In this document: piece after piece, positions 1 through 8,857 of the stretch
Numbering within the stretch: position 1 is the stretch's first letter
Layout: the number at the start of each line of letters is the position of its first letter
Assembly (NCBI RefSeq): GCF_000010985.1
Contig: NC_013939.1
Location: 62,001-126,000, forward strand
Source: Deferribacter desulfuricans SSM1
Lineage (GTDB): Bacteria; Chrysiogenota; Deferribacteres; Deferribacterales; Deferribacteraceae
Direction of reading: 5' to 3'
DNA length: 64,000 nucleotides
Program-made: the position numbers and the translations under genes
The notes under the pieces: model-generated
Database searches by the model: none
What the model was told of the DNA's origin: nothing
Seen by the model: only the letters and a program-made list of their open reading frames with translations

Positions 1-561
1 AACACTTATTTATCATACACAGAAATCAAAGCTCCTTTTGATGGAATCGTTTTAGAGAAAAAAACTGATATTGGTAATCTTGCAGCACCTGGCGCACCTC
101 TTTTGAAAATAGGTTCTAAAAAGACAGTTGTTTATGCCTTTGTAAATGAAGGGGTTTTAAATAAAATTAAAGTGGGTGATAATGTAAATGTTTTCATCCC
201 TGCTATCAATAAAGGTTATGGTGCTAAAGTGTTGGAAATAAGTCCTGATGTTGATCCAGCTACTAGAAATTTCAAAATTAAACTTACTGGTTGTGATGCT
301 TGCGTTCCTGGGATGTATGCAAAAGTGCAGGTTAAAGGTGATATGGATGATGTGATTGTTGTCCCAGAAAATGCAGTTGTTAAAAGAGGGCAGTTGGAAA
401 TAGTTTTTGTGGATAAAAATGGTAAAGCAGAGCTCAGAATTGTAAAAACAGGCAGAAAATTTGAAGATGGAATCGAAATTCTTAGTGGATTAAAGCCTGG
501 TGAGAGAATCGTTATCGAAAATGCTGATAAATTAAATGCAGGAGATATCCTGGAGGGGTAA
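1..561 (+). CDS. RND efflux periplasmic adaptor (5' partial)
   Basis: The reading frame is open from base 1, so the gene begins before the window; 186 C-terminal residues are visible. They show the end of the lipoyl/HlyD hairpin (APFDGIV near residue 11, then a Gly/Pro-rich turn and PLLKIG), a beta-barrel domain with the adaptor-type phrase DVDPATRNFKI, and a membrane-proximal domain ending in GLKPGERIVIENADKLNAGD. This is the membrane-fusion subunit that links an inner-membrane RND pump to an outer-membrane channel. It ends directly before the pump gene, whose ribosome binding site lies inside its last codons, so the two are co-transcribed and presumably translationally coupled. The exported substrate cannot be read from the sequence. 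Confidence 0.9.
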   Translation, partial: NTYLSYTEIKAPFDGIVLEKKTDIGNLAAPGAPLLKIGSKKTVVYAFVNEGVLNKIKVGDNVNVFIPAINKGYGAKVLEISPDVDPATRNFKIKLTGCDACVPGMYAKVQVKGDMDDVIVVPENAVVKRGQLEIVFVDKNGKAELRIVKTGRKFEDGIEILSGLKPGERIVIENADKLNAGDILEG

Positions 562-3500
562 ATGATGGAAAAAGATAAAGAGTTAAAAGATAAAAATCAG
601 GAAGTGGAAGCCTGTGAAATAAATGTTGATGAAGAGATTGAAGAATTAAAATATGGTATTGCAGAAAGGGTAGCAAAGGCATTTTTGCGCTCAAAAATTA
701 CACCACTTTTAATTATTGCAGCACTTTTTATCGGTATAGTTTCTGTGATTATGACTCCAAAAGAGGAGGAGCCACAGATAGTGGTTCCTATGGTGGATAT
801 ATTTGTTCCTTATCCTGGAGCTGGTGCAAAAGATGTGGAAAAAGTTGTTGTAGAGCCACTTGAAAAGCTGATGTGGGAAATCCCTGGTGTAGAATATGTC
901 TATGGGACAGCGATGAATGATATGGGGATGGTAGTAGTTAGGTTTAAAGTGGGTGAAAATGAAGAAGAAAGTATAACTAAGCTGAAAACCAAGATTGATT
1001 ACAATATGGATAGGATGCCTCAAGGCGTAATGATGCCGATAATTAAGAAGAGATCTATTGATGATGTCCCTCAGGTTGCACTGACATTTTGGTCAGAAAA
1101 GTATGATTCATATACACTTAGAAGGATAGCTGCTGAGGTGGAGCAAAGATTAAAAGAAATCCCTGACATTTCAGAAACATCTATAATTGGTGGATACAAA
1201 AGGGTTGTGAGGATTGAGCCTGATATTACAGCTCTTAAATCATATAACCTTGACCTTTTTAGACTCTATGGCGCATTGAATATGTCCAATCAGTCCCTAA
1301 ACTCTGGTGAGATTACAGCCAACAATAAAACTTTTTATATTAGAGCGGGCGGTTTTTTTCAGAGTGTAGAAGATGTTAAAAATCTTGTAGTAGGCGTTTA
1401 TAATGGCAAACCTGTTTATTTAAAAGATGTTGCAAAAGTAAGCGATGCACCAGAGATACCAGATAACTATGTTTTAATCGGTTTCAATGAAAAGATATCT
1501 CCAAATCTTTATAATGCGGTAACAATATCTATTTCAAAAAGAAAAGGTAGCGACTCAGTTGTAGTAGCTGAGCATATTTTGGATAAACTTGAAACATTGA
1601 AGAAAACTATCATCCCTGAGGATGTGAAAGTTACAGTTACTAGAAATTATGGTGATACGGCTTATGAGAAGGTTAAAACACTCATTGAGCACTTATTGGG
1701 AGCTATCCTTGCTGTTATTATTGTTATGACTCTTACAATGGGGTGGAGAGCTGGTTTTGTAGTATTTGTGGCGTTACCAGTTACTTTTGCTCTGACACTT
1801 TTTGTTTATTACATGTTTGACTACACATTAAACAGGGTGACACTTTTTGCCCTAATATTTGTTGCAGGTCTTGTGGTGGATGATGCTATCATCGTTGTTG
1901 AAAATATGGAAAGGCATTTTAAGATATCCAATAAAAATCTGCTAAAGCGGGCAATACTTGCAGTGGGTGAAGTGGGCAACCCTACTATCCTTGCTACAAT
2001 TACAGTTATTGTGGCTATTTACCCTATGGCATTTGTTAGAGGGCTTATGGGGCCTTATATGAAACCTATGCCAATTGGGGCATCTCTTGCTATGATTTTC
2101 TCACTTCTTGTGGCTTTAATTGTGACACCTTGGTTATCATATAAACTGCTTGCTGGTCACACTAAGGTAGAAGGGGATGTGGATGAAGAAGAGTATGTAA
2201 AACAGACAAAGCTTTACAAGATTTATAGTCACATACTTATTCCACTGATAGATAAACTTTCTCTTAGATTGTTATTAACAGTAGTAATGCTTGGTTTGTT
2301 TATAGGTGCTTTTATGTTTATACCTACAAAGCTTGTTGTAATGAAGATGCTCCCTTTTGATAACAAAAACGAATTACAGGTAATCATAGATATGCCAGAA
2401 GGGACACCATTAGAAGAGACTGCTAAGGTAGCCTCAGAAATAGGAAATTATCTTGCAACAGTAAAAGAGGTGGAAAACTATCAGATTTATGCTGGTATTG
2501 CAGCACCTTATAACTTCAATGGCCTTGTAAGACACTATTTTCTTAGAAGAGGCAACAATGTAGCTGATATTCAGGTAAATTTTGTTGATAAAACAGTAAG
2601 ACAACTAAAGAGCCACGACCTTGCAAAGCTGATTCGTGAGCCAATTCAAGAAATTGCAAAGAAATATAATGCAAATGTGAAAATAGCAGAGGTTCCACCT
2701 GGCCCACCGGTGCTATCTACTCTTGTTGCAGAAGTGTATGGGCCAAATGAAAAGGCAAGGTTGGAAGTTGCTAAGAAAATAAAAGAGATTTTTGAAAAGA
2801 CTGACGGAGTTGTGGATGTTGACTGGTATGTAGAAGATGACATGAAAGAGTATGTGTTTGATGTGGATAAAGAAAAAGCTGCTTTGACAGGTATTTCCAC
2901 TGAGATGGTATCAAAAACTTTATACATGGCTCTAAAAGGGATGAAGGTCGGTATTATCCATACTGGATTTGACAGAGAAGATGTGGATATAATTTTGAAA
3001 CTGCCTGAGAGTGAAAGGAATATTTTAAGTGCTATAAAAAATATAAACTTGATTTCTATGGCTGGAAAGCCTGTTCCTTTGAGCGAGCTTGTGCATATCA
3101 AAGAGAAAACAAAAGAGAAAGCAATTTATCACAAAAATTTACAGCCTGTTATTTATGTGACTGGTGATGTAGCAGGTAAAGAGGAAAGCCCTGTGTATGC
3201 GATTTTGAAAATGAATAAGGAGATAAAAAATATTACTTATAACGGCGAGCCAGTAAAACTTCTCTGGACTCATCAGCCTAAGACAACTGACCATGTAAGT
3301 GTAAAGTGGGATGGTGAATGGCAAATTACTTACGAAGTATTTAGAGACCTTGGGCTTGCTTTTGCTGCAGTGCTTGTGATTATGTATTTTGTGCTTGTAG
3401 CATGGTTTAAATCTTTTGCAACACCAATTATAATGATGATACCTATTCCATTGAGCTTGCTTGGGATTATACCAGGGCACTTTATTTTTGGTAAATTTTT

Positions 3501-3843
3501 CACAGCTACAAGTATGATTGGATTTATTGCTCTTGCTGGTATTATGGTGAGGAATGCGGTGTTGTTGATAGATTTTACAGAAGCTGCACTTGAAAAAGGG
3601 AAAGATATAAAAGAGGCTGTGGTGCAAGCAGGTGCAATCAGAACAAGGCCAGTTGTATTGACCACAGTGGCAGTTATTACTGGTGCATTGTTTATGCTGC
3701 CTGACCCAATTTTTGCAGGGCTTGGTGTATCTTTGATTACTGGTGCTGTAGTGTCAACAATTTTGACACTTGTTATTATTCCTTTAAGTTACTATTTTTA
3801 TCATAGACTTATGGTAAAATATTTTAATAAACAGGAGGTATAG
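562..3843 (+). CDS. RND efflux pump, AcrB-like inner-membrane permease
   Basis: A 1093-residue protein of the usual RND length. The first membrane helix is near residues 46-64 after a charged cytoplasmic N-terminus longer than usual. A large periplasmic loop follows, then a helix bundle at about 375-545, a second periplasmic loop, and a C-terminal bundle at about 960-1085. The proton-relay Asp pair of transmembrane helix 4 is present (VVDDAIIVVEN, D440 and D441). Start is one of two adjacent ATGs after GGAGGGG. It forms a proton-driven tripartite exporter with the preceding adaptor; no TolC-like gene is in view. The sequence does not settle drug versus metal export, but it lacks the Met/Glu-rich look of CusA-type metal pumps. 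Confidence 0.92.
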   Translation: MMEKDKELKDKNQEVEACEINVDEEIEELKYGIAERVAKAFLRSKITPLLIIAALFIGIVSVIMTPKEEEPQIVVPMVDIFVPYPGAGAKDVEKVVVEPLEKLMWEIPGVEYVYGTAMNDMGMVVVRFKVGENEEESITKLKTKIDYNMDRMPQGVMMPIIKKRSIDDVPQVALTFWSEKYDSYTLRRIAAEVEQRLKEIPDISETSIIGGYKRVVRIEPDITALKSYNLDLFRLYGALNMSNQSLNSGEITANNKTFYIRAGGFFQSVEDVKNLVVGVYNGKPVYLKDVAKVSDAPEIPDNYVLIGFNEKISPNLYNAVTISISKRKGSDSVVVAEHILDKLETLKKTIIPEDVKVTVTRNYGDTAYEKVKTLIEHLLGAILAVIIVMTLTMGWRAGFVVFVALPVTFALTLFVYYMFDYTLNRVTLFALIFVAGLVVDDAIIVVENMERHFKISNKNLLKRAILAVGEVGNPTILATITVIVAIYPMAFVRGLMGPYMKPMPIGASLAMIFSLLVALIVTPWLSYKLLAGHTKVEGDVDEEEYVKQTKLYKIYSHILIPLIDKLSLRLLLTVVMLGLFIGAFMFIPTKLVVMKMLPFDNKNELQVIIDMPEGTPLEETAKVASEIGNYLATVKEVENYQIYAGIAAPYNFNGLVRHYFLRRGNNVADIQVNFVDKTVRQLKSHDLAKLIREPIQEIAKKYNANVKIAEVPPGPPVLSTLVAEVYGPNEKARLEVAKKIKEIFEKTDGVVDVDWYVEDDMKEYVFDVDKEKAALTGISTEMVSKTLYMALKGMKVGIIHTGFDREDVDIILKLPESERNILSAIKNINLISMAGKPVPLSELVHIKEKTKEKAIYHKNLQPVIYVTGDVAGKEESPVYAILKMNKEIKNITYNGEPVKLLWTHQPKTTDHVSVKWDGEWQITYEVFRDLGLAFAAVLVIMYFVLVAWFKSFATPIIMMIPIPLSLLGIIPGHFIFGKFFTATSMIGFIALAGIMVRNAVLLIDFTEAALEKGKDIKEAVVQAGAIRTRPVVLTTVAVITGALFMLPDPIFAGLGVSLITGAVVSTILTLVIIPLSYYFYHRLMVKYFNKQEV

Positions 3844-3846
3844 ATT

Positions 3847-4038
3847 ATGACTGTTAAGGCTTTGATGAGAATAATCCCTGGATTGTTTGTTACAATAAGC
3901 GTGATTTTGGGACTTACCGTAAATAAATGGTGGTTTGCTTTTACGCTGTTTGTAGGTTTAAACCTGTTTCAATCAGGTTTTACAAATTTTTGCCCACTTG
4001 AGATTTTTTTAAAAAAGATGGGTATCCCTGAAGAGTAG
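3847..4038 (+). CDS. DUF2892 (YgaP-type) small membrane protein
   Basis: This 63-residue protein has two hydrophobic helices (about 8-24 and 27-45) and the family phrase FQSGFTNFCPLEIFLKKMGI, which is characteristic of DUF2892 proteins and of the membrane part of YgaP rhodaneses. It has a good ribosome binding site (AGGAGG) overlapping the end of the pump gene and is followed by a terminator, so it is the last gene of the efflux operon. The single Cys in the NFCPL motif is conserved in the family. Its biochemical role is unknown; an accessory function for the pump is only suggested by position. Confidence 0.85.
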   Translation: MTVKALMRIIPGLFVTISVILGLTVNKWWFAFTLFVGLNLFQSGFTNFCPLEIFLKKMGIPEE

Positions 4039-4045
4039 ATATTCT

Positions 4046-4075
4046 GCGTCCTATTATGGGACGCCTTTTTTATTT
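4046..4075 (+). terminator. Rho-independent terminator of the efflux operon
   Basis: Stem GCGTCC / GGACGC with a 7-nt loop is followed by CTTTTTTATTTT. It lies just after the DUF2892 gene; its T-tract runs into the end of the convergent nucleotidyltransferase gene. Confidence 0.85.
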
Positions 4076-5374
4076 TAAATATCTATCTAAAATGTATTTT
4101 ATCGCTTCTTCTTTTGTTGGGAGTATCCCAATTACAAGTTTTTCGTGAACATCTTTTAAGATAGTGGCGTATTTTGTTTTGTCAGGGATATTTAATTCGA
4201 TTAAAGTATTTCCATTGATTAACTCTTTTTTGCTCCAATCAAGCTCTTTAGATAGTTTTCTGATTCTTATGATTGTTTCATAAATATCGTTGATATTATG
4301 CCCTTTTGTAAGGTTATCAGCAAGTGTAAAGAGTATAATCTCCTCAAGAAGTTCCGCATTATTATATATAAATCTTTTCAGTGTGTTATCTTTTGCTTTC
4401 TCTGATGCATATATTCTAATTTTGGTATGTTTCTTTATAAGATGTAAAACTTCTTTTAAGTTCTTTTTTTTAATAGGGAATTTTTTTAAATATTTTTCAG
4501 CAATTTTTGCACTTTCTTCTTCATGCCCAACAAAGTTTTTATGATTATTTCTTTCGCCAGCTACAGCTTTACCCACATCATGAAAAAAAGCAGATAACAG
4601 CAAAATGTTTTTTGTTTCATCATTTTTGTTTAATTTGTCAGTAATATCCCTTGTTTTCTCTACAACTCTAAAAGTGTGGGTGAGCGCACAGTCCTGGTGG
4701 TATTTCCCTTGCGGGAGGCCTTCTATATTTTTAAATTCTGGAAAAAGGGTAAATAACACTTCACTATGCTGCATTAATTTTAAGGCTTTAAAGTTTGATT
4801 TACCTTTTAAAAGTTTAATCAGTTCATCATAAATTCTTTCAAAAGGGGCATTTTTCAACAGATTTTTTTCTCGAAAGATTTTTTCAAAGGTTTTATTTTC
4901 TATATCAAAATCAAGTTGAGAGACAAATCTAAAAGCCCGTAAAATCCTGACAGGATCATCATTGAAAACATCTTCATAAACATATTTGATGACTTTGTTT
5001 TTTAAATCATTGGTATCTCCGATAATATTTCCTTTTATGTCAGTAGCAAGATTATTTATTGTAAAATCCCTTTTTTGAAGATCTTCAATAATATTTTTTC
5101 CTCGAGGCTTTGATACATCGATAACAAAATCTTTTAAAATCAACCTTATATTATCTTTAAAAGGGACAGATGTTGCTTGCAGTTTCTTTTTTAAAAGCCA
5201 GGCAAAATCTTTGTAGTCTATGCCAAATGGGACTAAATCTACATCTTTTGCCTTTTTGCCAAGCAATACATCTCTAACAAATCCACCCACAAAATAAAAC
5301 TCATATTCACTTAAATCTTCTAGTACCTCAAAAAAAGGTAAAGCTTTTAGACTATCTATAATTAATTTAACCAT
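4070..5374 (-). CDS. CCA tRNA nucleotidyltransferase / poly(A) polymerase family, with HD domain
   Basis: A 434-residue class II nucleotidyltransferase. The catalytic head has the GG motif at G30-G31 (VGGFVRDVLLGK) and the metal-binding DVD at 44-46. Next come the RDFTINNLA motif and the BDPVR-like element (NDDPVRILRAFRF) that recognises the nucleotide. A C-terminal HD domain (FFHDVGKA near residue 264) resembles that of bacterial CCA enzymes with phosphohydrolase activity. It adds or repairs the CCA end of tRNA, or adds poly(A); lineages with several paralogues split C-adding and A-adding between them, which cannot be told here. It is a single gene, divergent from the phosphodiesterase gene. 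Confidence 0.88.
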   Translation of the reverse strand: MVKLIIDSLKALPFFEVLEDLSEYEFYFVGGFVRDVLLGKKAKDVDLVPFGIDYKDFAWLLKKKLQATSVPFKDNIRLILKDFVIDVSKPRGKNIIEDLQKRDFTINNLATDIKGNIIGDTNDLKNKVIKYVYEDVFNDDPVRILRAFRFVSQLDFDIENKTFEKIFREKNLLKNAPFERIYDELIKLLKGKSNFKALKLMQHSEVLFTLFPEFKNIEGLPQGKYHQDCALTHTFRVVEKTRDITDKLNKNDETKNILLLSAFFHDVGKAVAGERNNHKNFVGHEEESAKIAEKYLKKFPIKKKNLKEVLHLIKKHTKIRIYASEKAKDNTLKRFIYNNAELLEEIILFTLADNLTKGHNINDIYETIIRIRKLSKELDWSKKELINGNTLIELNIPDKTKYATILKDVHEKLVIGILPTKEEAIKYILDRYLK

Positions 5375-5477
5375 ATTAATGATATTATATTTTATTAGTA
5401 CTTTTACAAGTAGATTTTTATTTCAATTTTTTGTTGATTAATGCGGTAAAAAGTGTATTTCTTTTGTGGAGGCTATT

Positions 5478-5960
5478 ATGAGGATTTTGGTTATTTCTGA
5501 TACACATACTGATGACATAGATAAGTTGTCCTCATCCTTAATTGAAGAGTTTAATCGTTGTGATGCAATCTTGCATGCTGGGGATGTAATAGGGTATAAG
5601 CCGATTCATCAGATTGAGCATATTAACCCAAATGTGTATGCTGTAAAAGGGAATATGGATCCATTTTTTGATGAGACATTAATGCCAAAAAAGAGAACTA
5701 TTAAATTTGATGAGGTAAAGGTTGGTTTGATACATGGGGATGGTGCACCTTTTGGTTTAGAAAATAGGTTGCTTTATCAATTTGAAGGTGTGGATTTAAT
5801 TGTTTATGGCCATACACATAAGCCTTTTTGGGGTGTTCTTGGCGATGTTCACTTTTTAAATCCGGGTAGTCCAACAAATAATCGATATACAGATTTTAAT
5901 TCTTATGCTATATTGGAGATCGAAGGCAAAAATTTTGATGCAAAAATCATGAAAATTTAG
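5478..5960 (+). CDS. YfcE/MJ0936-type metallophosphoesterase
   Basis: A 160-residue calcineurin-like phosphoesterase with all five metal-site motifs in order: SDTHTD (D8, H10), HAGDVIGY, VKGNMD (in place of the usual GNCD), IHGD and VYGHTHKPF. Small enzymes of this family hydrolyse phosphodiesters with Mn or Ni in the cytoplasm; the natural substrate is not established. I start at the ATG five bases after GGAGG rather than at the in-frame GTG twelve bases upstream, which overlaps that site and would put MEAI ahead of the family-typical MRILVISDTH. It leads an operon with the FAD protein downstream (6-nt gap). Confidence 0.9.
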   Translation: MRILVISDTHTDDIDKLSSSLIEEFNRCDAILHAGDVIGYKPIHQIEHINPNVYAVKGNMDPFFDETLMPKKRTIKFDEVKVGLIHGDGAPFGLENRLLYQFEGVDLIVYGHTHKPFWGVLGDVHFLNPGSPTNNRYTDFNSYAILEIEGKNFDAKIMKI

Positions 5961-5966
5961 GGGGAA

Positions 5967-7316
5967 ATGGTGAAAGTTGCCATAATAGGTGCTGGTAGCG
6001 CAGGGATGTTTGCTGCTTATAAGCTGATACAGAATAAAAACATCTCTGTAGATATTTATGAGAAAGGTAAAAGTATTCTTGAAAGAACAAGAAAAGAGGT
6101 AATGAGCGGTTTTGGTGGTGCTGGAGCTTTTTCAGATGGCAAGCTTACTTTAACAACAGAGTTTGGTGGTTGGCTTACCGATTATATTTCAGAAGCTGAG
6201 CTTGAAAAATTGATAGATGAGGCTGATGATATATGGGTAAAGTTTAGTGGTGTGACAGAGATTGATACAAAAAGTGATTATGAAAAGATAAAAGATTTGG
6301 AATATCAGTGTAGCAGAAATAAATTGAGATTGTATGCAGCAAAAATTAGACATCTTGGTACAGACAACTGTTTACTTGCTATAAAAAGGATTTATGAGCT
6401 TTTTGAAAAAGAGGAAAATATAAATGTATATTGCAATACACCAGTTAAGGATTTGATTGTAGAAAGTGGTAAAATAAAAGGTATTGTTTTAGCCGATGAT
6501 TCAAAAAAATATTATGACAAAGTGATTATAGCTGTGGGTAGAAGTGGCAATGCTTGGATGCAGGAGATCGCAGAAAAATATGGGATAGATTCAGATATAA
6601 ACCCTGTGGATATCGGGGTTAGGGTTGAGGTTCCAAGGGCTGTCACTGACCATTTTACTAACTATTTATACGAGTTTAAGATTAAATATTACACTACAGA
6701 GTTTGAAGATGAAGTTAGAACATTTTGTGTAAATCCTGGTGGTTTTGTGGCCATAGAGAGAAATGATGGTGATATTTTAACAGTAAATGGGCATTCTTAT
6801 AAAAATAAAAAGAGTAATAATACCAATTTTGCACTACTTGTTTCTACAAAGTTTACAGAGCCTTTTAAAGAGCCTGTTAAATATGGTAGATATATTGCCA
6901 ATCTTGCAAATATGCTAAGTGGTGGAAATGTTATAGTTCAAAGATTTGGTGATCTTCTTAGAGGTAGAAGGTCGACTGTAAAGCGAATTGAAAAAAACTT
7001 TGTTGTCCCTACTCTAAAAAGTGCTATGCCAGGTGATCTGTCTTTTGTCTTGCCTTATAGGTACTTAACAGATTTAAAGGAGACAATGTTGCAGCTTGAT
7101 ACAGTAATGCCTGGTATGGCTGATCCAAATACATTGATGTATGGGGTAGAGGTTAAATTTTATTCATTGCGTATCAGGATTGATAAAAATATGAGATCTC
7201 AAAATATTGAAAATCTATATTGTGTAGGTGATGGCGCTGGTATTACACGGGGGATTATTCAGGCAAATGCATCAGGTATTATTGCAGCAAACGATATTTT
7301 GAGGGAGATACAATGA
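5967..7316 (+). CDS. FAD-dependent dehydrogenase (COG2509 type)
   Basis: A 449-residue flavoprotein with an N-terminal dinucleotide fold (IIGAGSAGMFAA, G8-G13) and a C-terminal FAD-contacting segment, YCVGDGAGITRGIIQANASG. The middle contains FGGAGAFSDGKL and GVRVEVP. This layout matches uncharacterised COG2509 (NAD/FAD-utilising dehydrogenase) proteins, not thioredoxin reductase or the HI0933 group. The electron donor and acceptor are unknown. The start could be the ATG chosen or the GTG right after it, since the G-rich ribosome binding site is very close. It overlaps the following flavodoxin-like gene by 4 nt (ATGA), suggesting a shared redox role. Confidence 0.82.
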   Translation: MVKVAIIGAGSAGMFAAYKLIQNKNISVDIYEKGKSILERTRKEVMSGFGGAGAFSDGKLTLTTEFGGWLTDYISEAELEKLIDEADDIWVKFSGVTEIDTKSDYEKIKDLEYQCSRNKLRLYAAKIRHLGTDNCLLAIKRIYELFEKEENINVYCNTPVKDLIVESGKIKGIVLADDSKKYYDKVIIAVGRSGNAWMQEIAEKYGIDSDINPVDIGVRVEVPRAVTDHFTNYLYEFKIKYYTTEFEDEVRTFCVNPGGFVAIERNDGDILTVNGHSYKNKKSNNTNFALLVSTKFTEPFKEPVKYGRYIANLANMLSGGNVIVQRFGDLLRGRRSTVKRIEKNFVVPTLKSAMPGDLSFVLPYRYLTDLKETMLQLDTVMPGMADPNTLMYGVEVKFYSLRIRIDKNMRSQNIENLYCVGDGAGITRGIIQANASGIIAANDILREIQ

Positions 7317-7849
7317 AGGTTTTTATAATCAATGGAAGCCCAAGAAAAGAAGGTAGCTCGTCTTTTGTTGCAAACAGTTTATTAGAAAAATATCCTGAAG
7401 CTAATCTTATTAATCTCAATGACTTAACTTTTAAGGGGTGTCAATCCTGTTTTAGCTGCAGAAAGAACAACACTTTTTGTGTGGTAAACGATGATTTGAA
7501 AGATATTTTACCTGAGCTTGTTGATGCTGATCTGTTAATTGTTATTTCTCCAAATTATTACGGCTTTATCAGTGGTCAACTGAAGCTGTTTCTTGATAGA
7601 TGGTATTGTTTAAAGGATGCTAACAGGGTAAGCAAATTTAAAAATGGCGCAAAAATGTTTTTTGTGATGACTCAAGGAGCTCAAAATAGAGATCATGCAA
7701 GCCTTGCTACAAACTGGCTTAAGAAAATAGCAGAGGGGTTTAATTTGAAATATTATGCGTATGTGATCCCTGGTTGTGGTAGTGAAAATGTGGATATGGC
7801 TAAGATGAAGATTGATGATTTGAAAATGCATTTGAATATGTTTGTTTAG
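7313..7849 (+). CDS. Flavodoxin-fold NAD(P)H-dependent FMN reductase / iron-sulfur flavoprotein-like
   Basis: A 178-residue flavodoxin-like fold protein. The N-terminal phosphate loop reads NGSPRKEGSSS (about residues 7-17). A Cys-rich patch, GCQSCFSCRKNNTFCVVNDD, is typical of this family (Cys clusters as in iron-sulfur flavoproteins and NAD(P)H oxidoreductases), and SPNYYGFISGQLKLFLDRW builds the second FMN loop. The spacing does not allow me to say whether an Fe-S cluster is bound. It is translationally coupled to the preceding FAD dehydrogenase by an ATGA overlap and likely exchanges electrons in the same pathway. Confidence 0.82.
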   Translation: MKVFIINGSPRKEGSSSFVANSLLEKYPEANLINLNDLTFKGCQSCFSCRKNNTFCVVNDDLKDILPELVDADLLIVISPNYYGFISGQLKLFLDRWYCLKDANRVSKFKNGAKMFFVMTQGAQNRDHASLATNWLKKIAEGFNLKYYAYVIPGCGSENVDMAKMKIDDLKMHLNMFV

Positions 7850-7857
7850 AGGTTTTT

Positions 7858-8847
7858 ATGGTTGAGCCTATTATTTGGGAAAATGGAGTATTAAAACTTC
7901 TTGATCAGAGAATCTTACCACATGAAAAAAGGTATGTTGAGTGCAATACTGCAGAAAATGTGGCAAATGCCATAAAAGATATGGTTGTTAGAGGTGCTCC
8001 TGCAATTGGTGTTACGGCTGCTTTTGGTGTAGTTTTAGGGCTCAAAGAGGGAAAAAATATAGATGAAATTTATAGTTTACTGCTCAATACAAGACCAACT
8101 GCAGTAAATCTTAAATGGGCTCTTGATAAAATGAAGGCTGCCTATGAGTATGCAGAAGGTAATATAGATTTTGTTGAAGAAAGCGCAGTTAAACTTTTTG
8201 AAAGGGATATCGAGTACAACAGAATGATTGGTAAAAGTGGGCTACAGGTTATTAAAGATGGTGATAATATTCTTACTCACTGTAATGCTGGAGCGCTTGC
8301 TACAGCTGGATATGGCACAGCTCTTGGGGTACTTAGGGCGGCAAAAGAGGCAGGTTTGAATATACATGTGTATGTAGATGAGACAAGGCCTTATTTGCAG
8401 GGTGCAAGATTGACAGCTTTTGAATTGATGGAAGAGGGGATTTCCTGTACTCTTATTTGTGATAATATGCCTGGCTTTTTGATGAAGCAAAAGAAGATAG
8501 ATAAAATAATTGTTGGTGCTGATAGAATTGCCAAAAATGGGGATACTGCAAACAAAATTGGCACTTATCAGCTGGCAGTTTTAGCATATTTTCATGATAT
8601 TCCACTTTATATTGCTGCTCCGATTTCAACTTTTGATTTTAGTATAGAATGTGGTGATGATATTGTAATTGAGCATAGAAATCCTGATGAGGTTAGAAAA
8701 GTAGGTGATAAATTGATTGCTCCAGAAAATGTTAATGTTTATAACCCTGCTTTTGATGTGACACCTGCAAATCTTATTAGTGGATTTATTACAGAGTTTG
8801 GAGTCTTCAACTCTGTTGATGAAATTTTGAATAAAATAAATGACTAA
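7858..8847 (+). CDS. mtnA: S-methyl-5-thioribose-1-phosphate isomerase
   Basis: A 329-residue member of the eIF2B-related isomerase family, close to the usual bacterial MtnA length. Diagnostic motifs are VVRGAPAIGVTAAFG near residue 45, the catalytic Cys region (THCNAGALATAG) and the catalytic Asp region (VGADRIAKNGDTANKIGT). It converts 5-methylthioribose-1-phosphate to the ribulose form in the methionine salvage pathway, or the 5-deoxyribose analogue. No mtnK, mtnP, mtnB or mtnC is adjacent, so the rest of the salvage route, if present, is elsewhere. It is placed directly before a class II aldolase in one operon, whose ribosome binding site overlaps its stop codon. Confidence 0.93.
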   Translation: MVEPIIWENGVLKLLDQRILPHEKRYVECNTAENVANAIKDMVVRGAPAIGVTAAFGVVLGLKEGKNIDEIYSLLLNTRPTAVNLKWALDKMKAAYEYAEGNIDFVEESAVKLFERDIEYNRMIGKSGLQVIKDGDNILTHCNAGALATAGYGTALGVLRAAKEAGLNIHVYVDETRPYLQGARLTAFELMEEGISCTLICDNMPGFLMKQKKIDKIIVGADRIAKNGDTANKIGTYQLAVLAYFHDIPLYIAAPISTFDFSIECGDDIVIEHRNPDEVRKVGDKLIAPENVNVYNPAFDVTPANLISGFITEFGVFNSVDEILNKIND

Positions 8848-8857
8848 GGAGGAGCTT

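Noticed and set aside
2646-3627. Open frames on the minus strand inside the RND pump gene
   Set aside because: They are antisense shadows; the translations are compositionally odd and the plus-strand pump explains the region.
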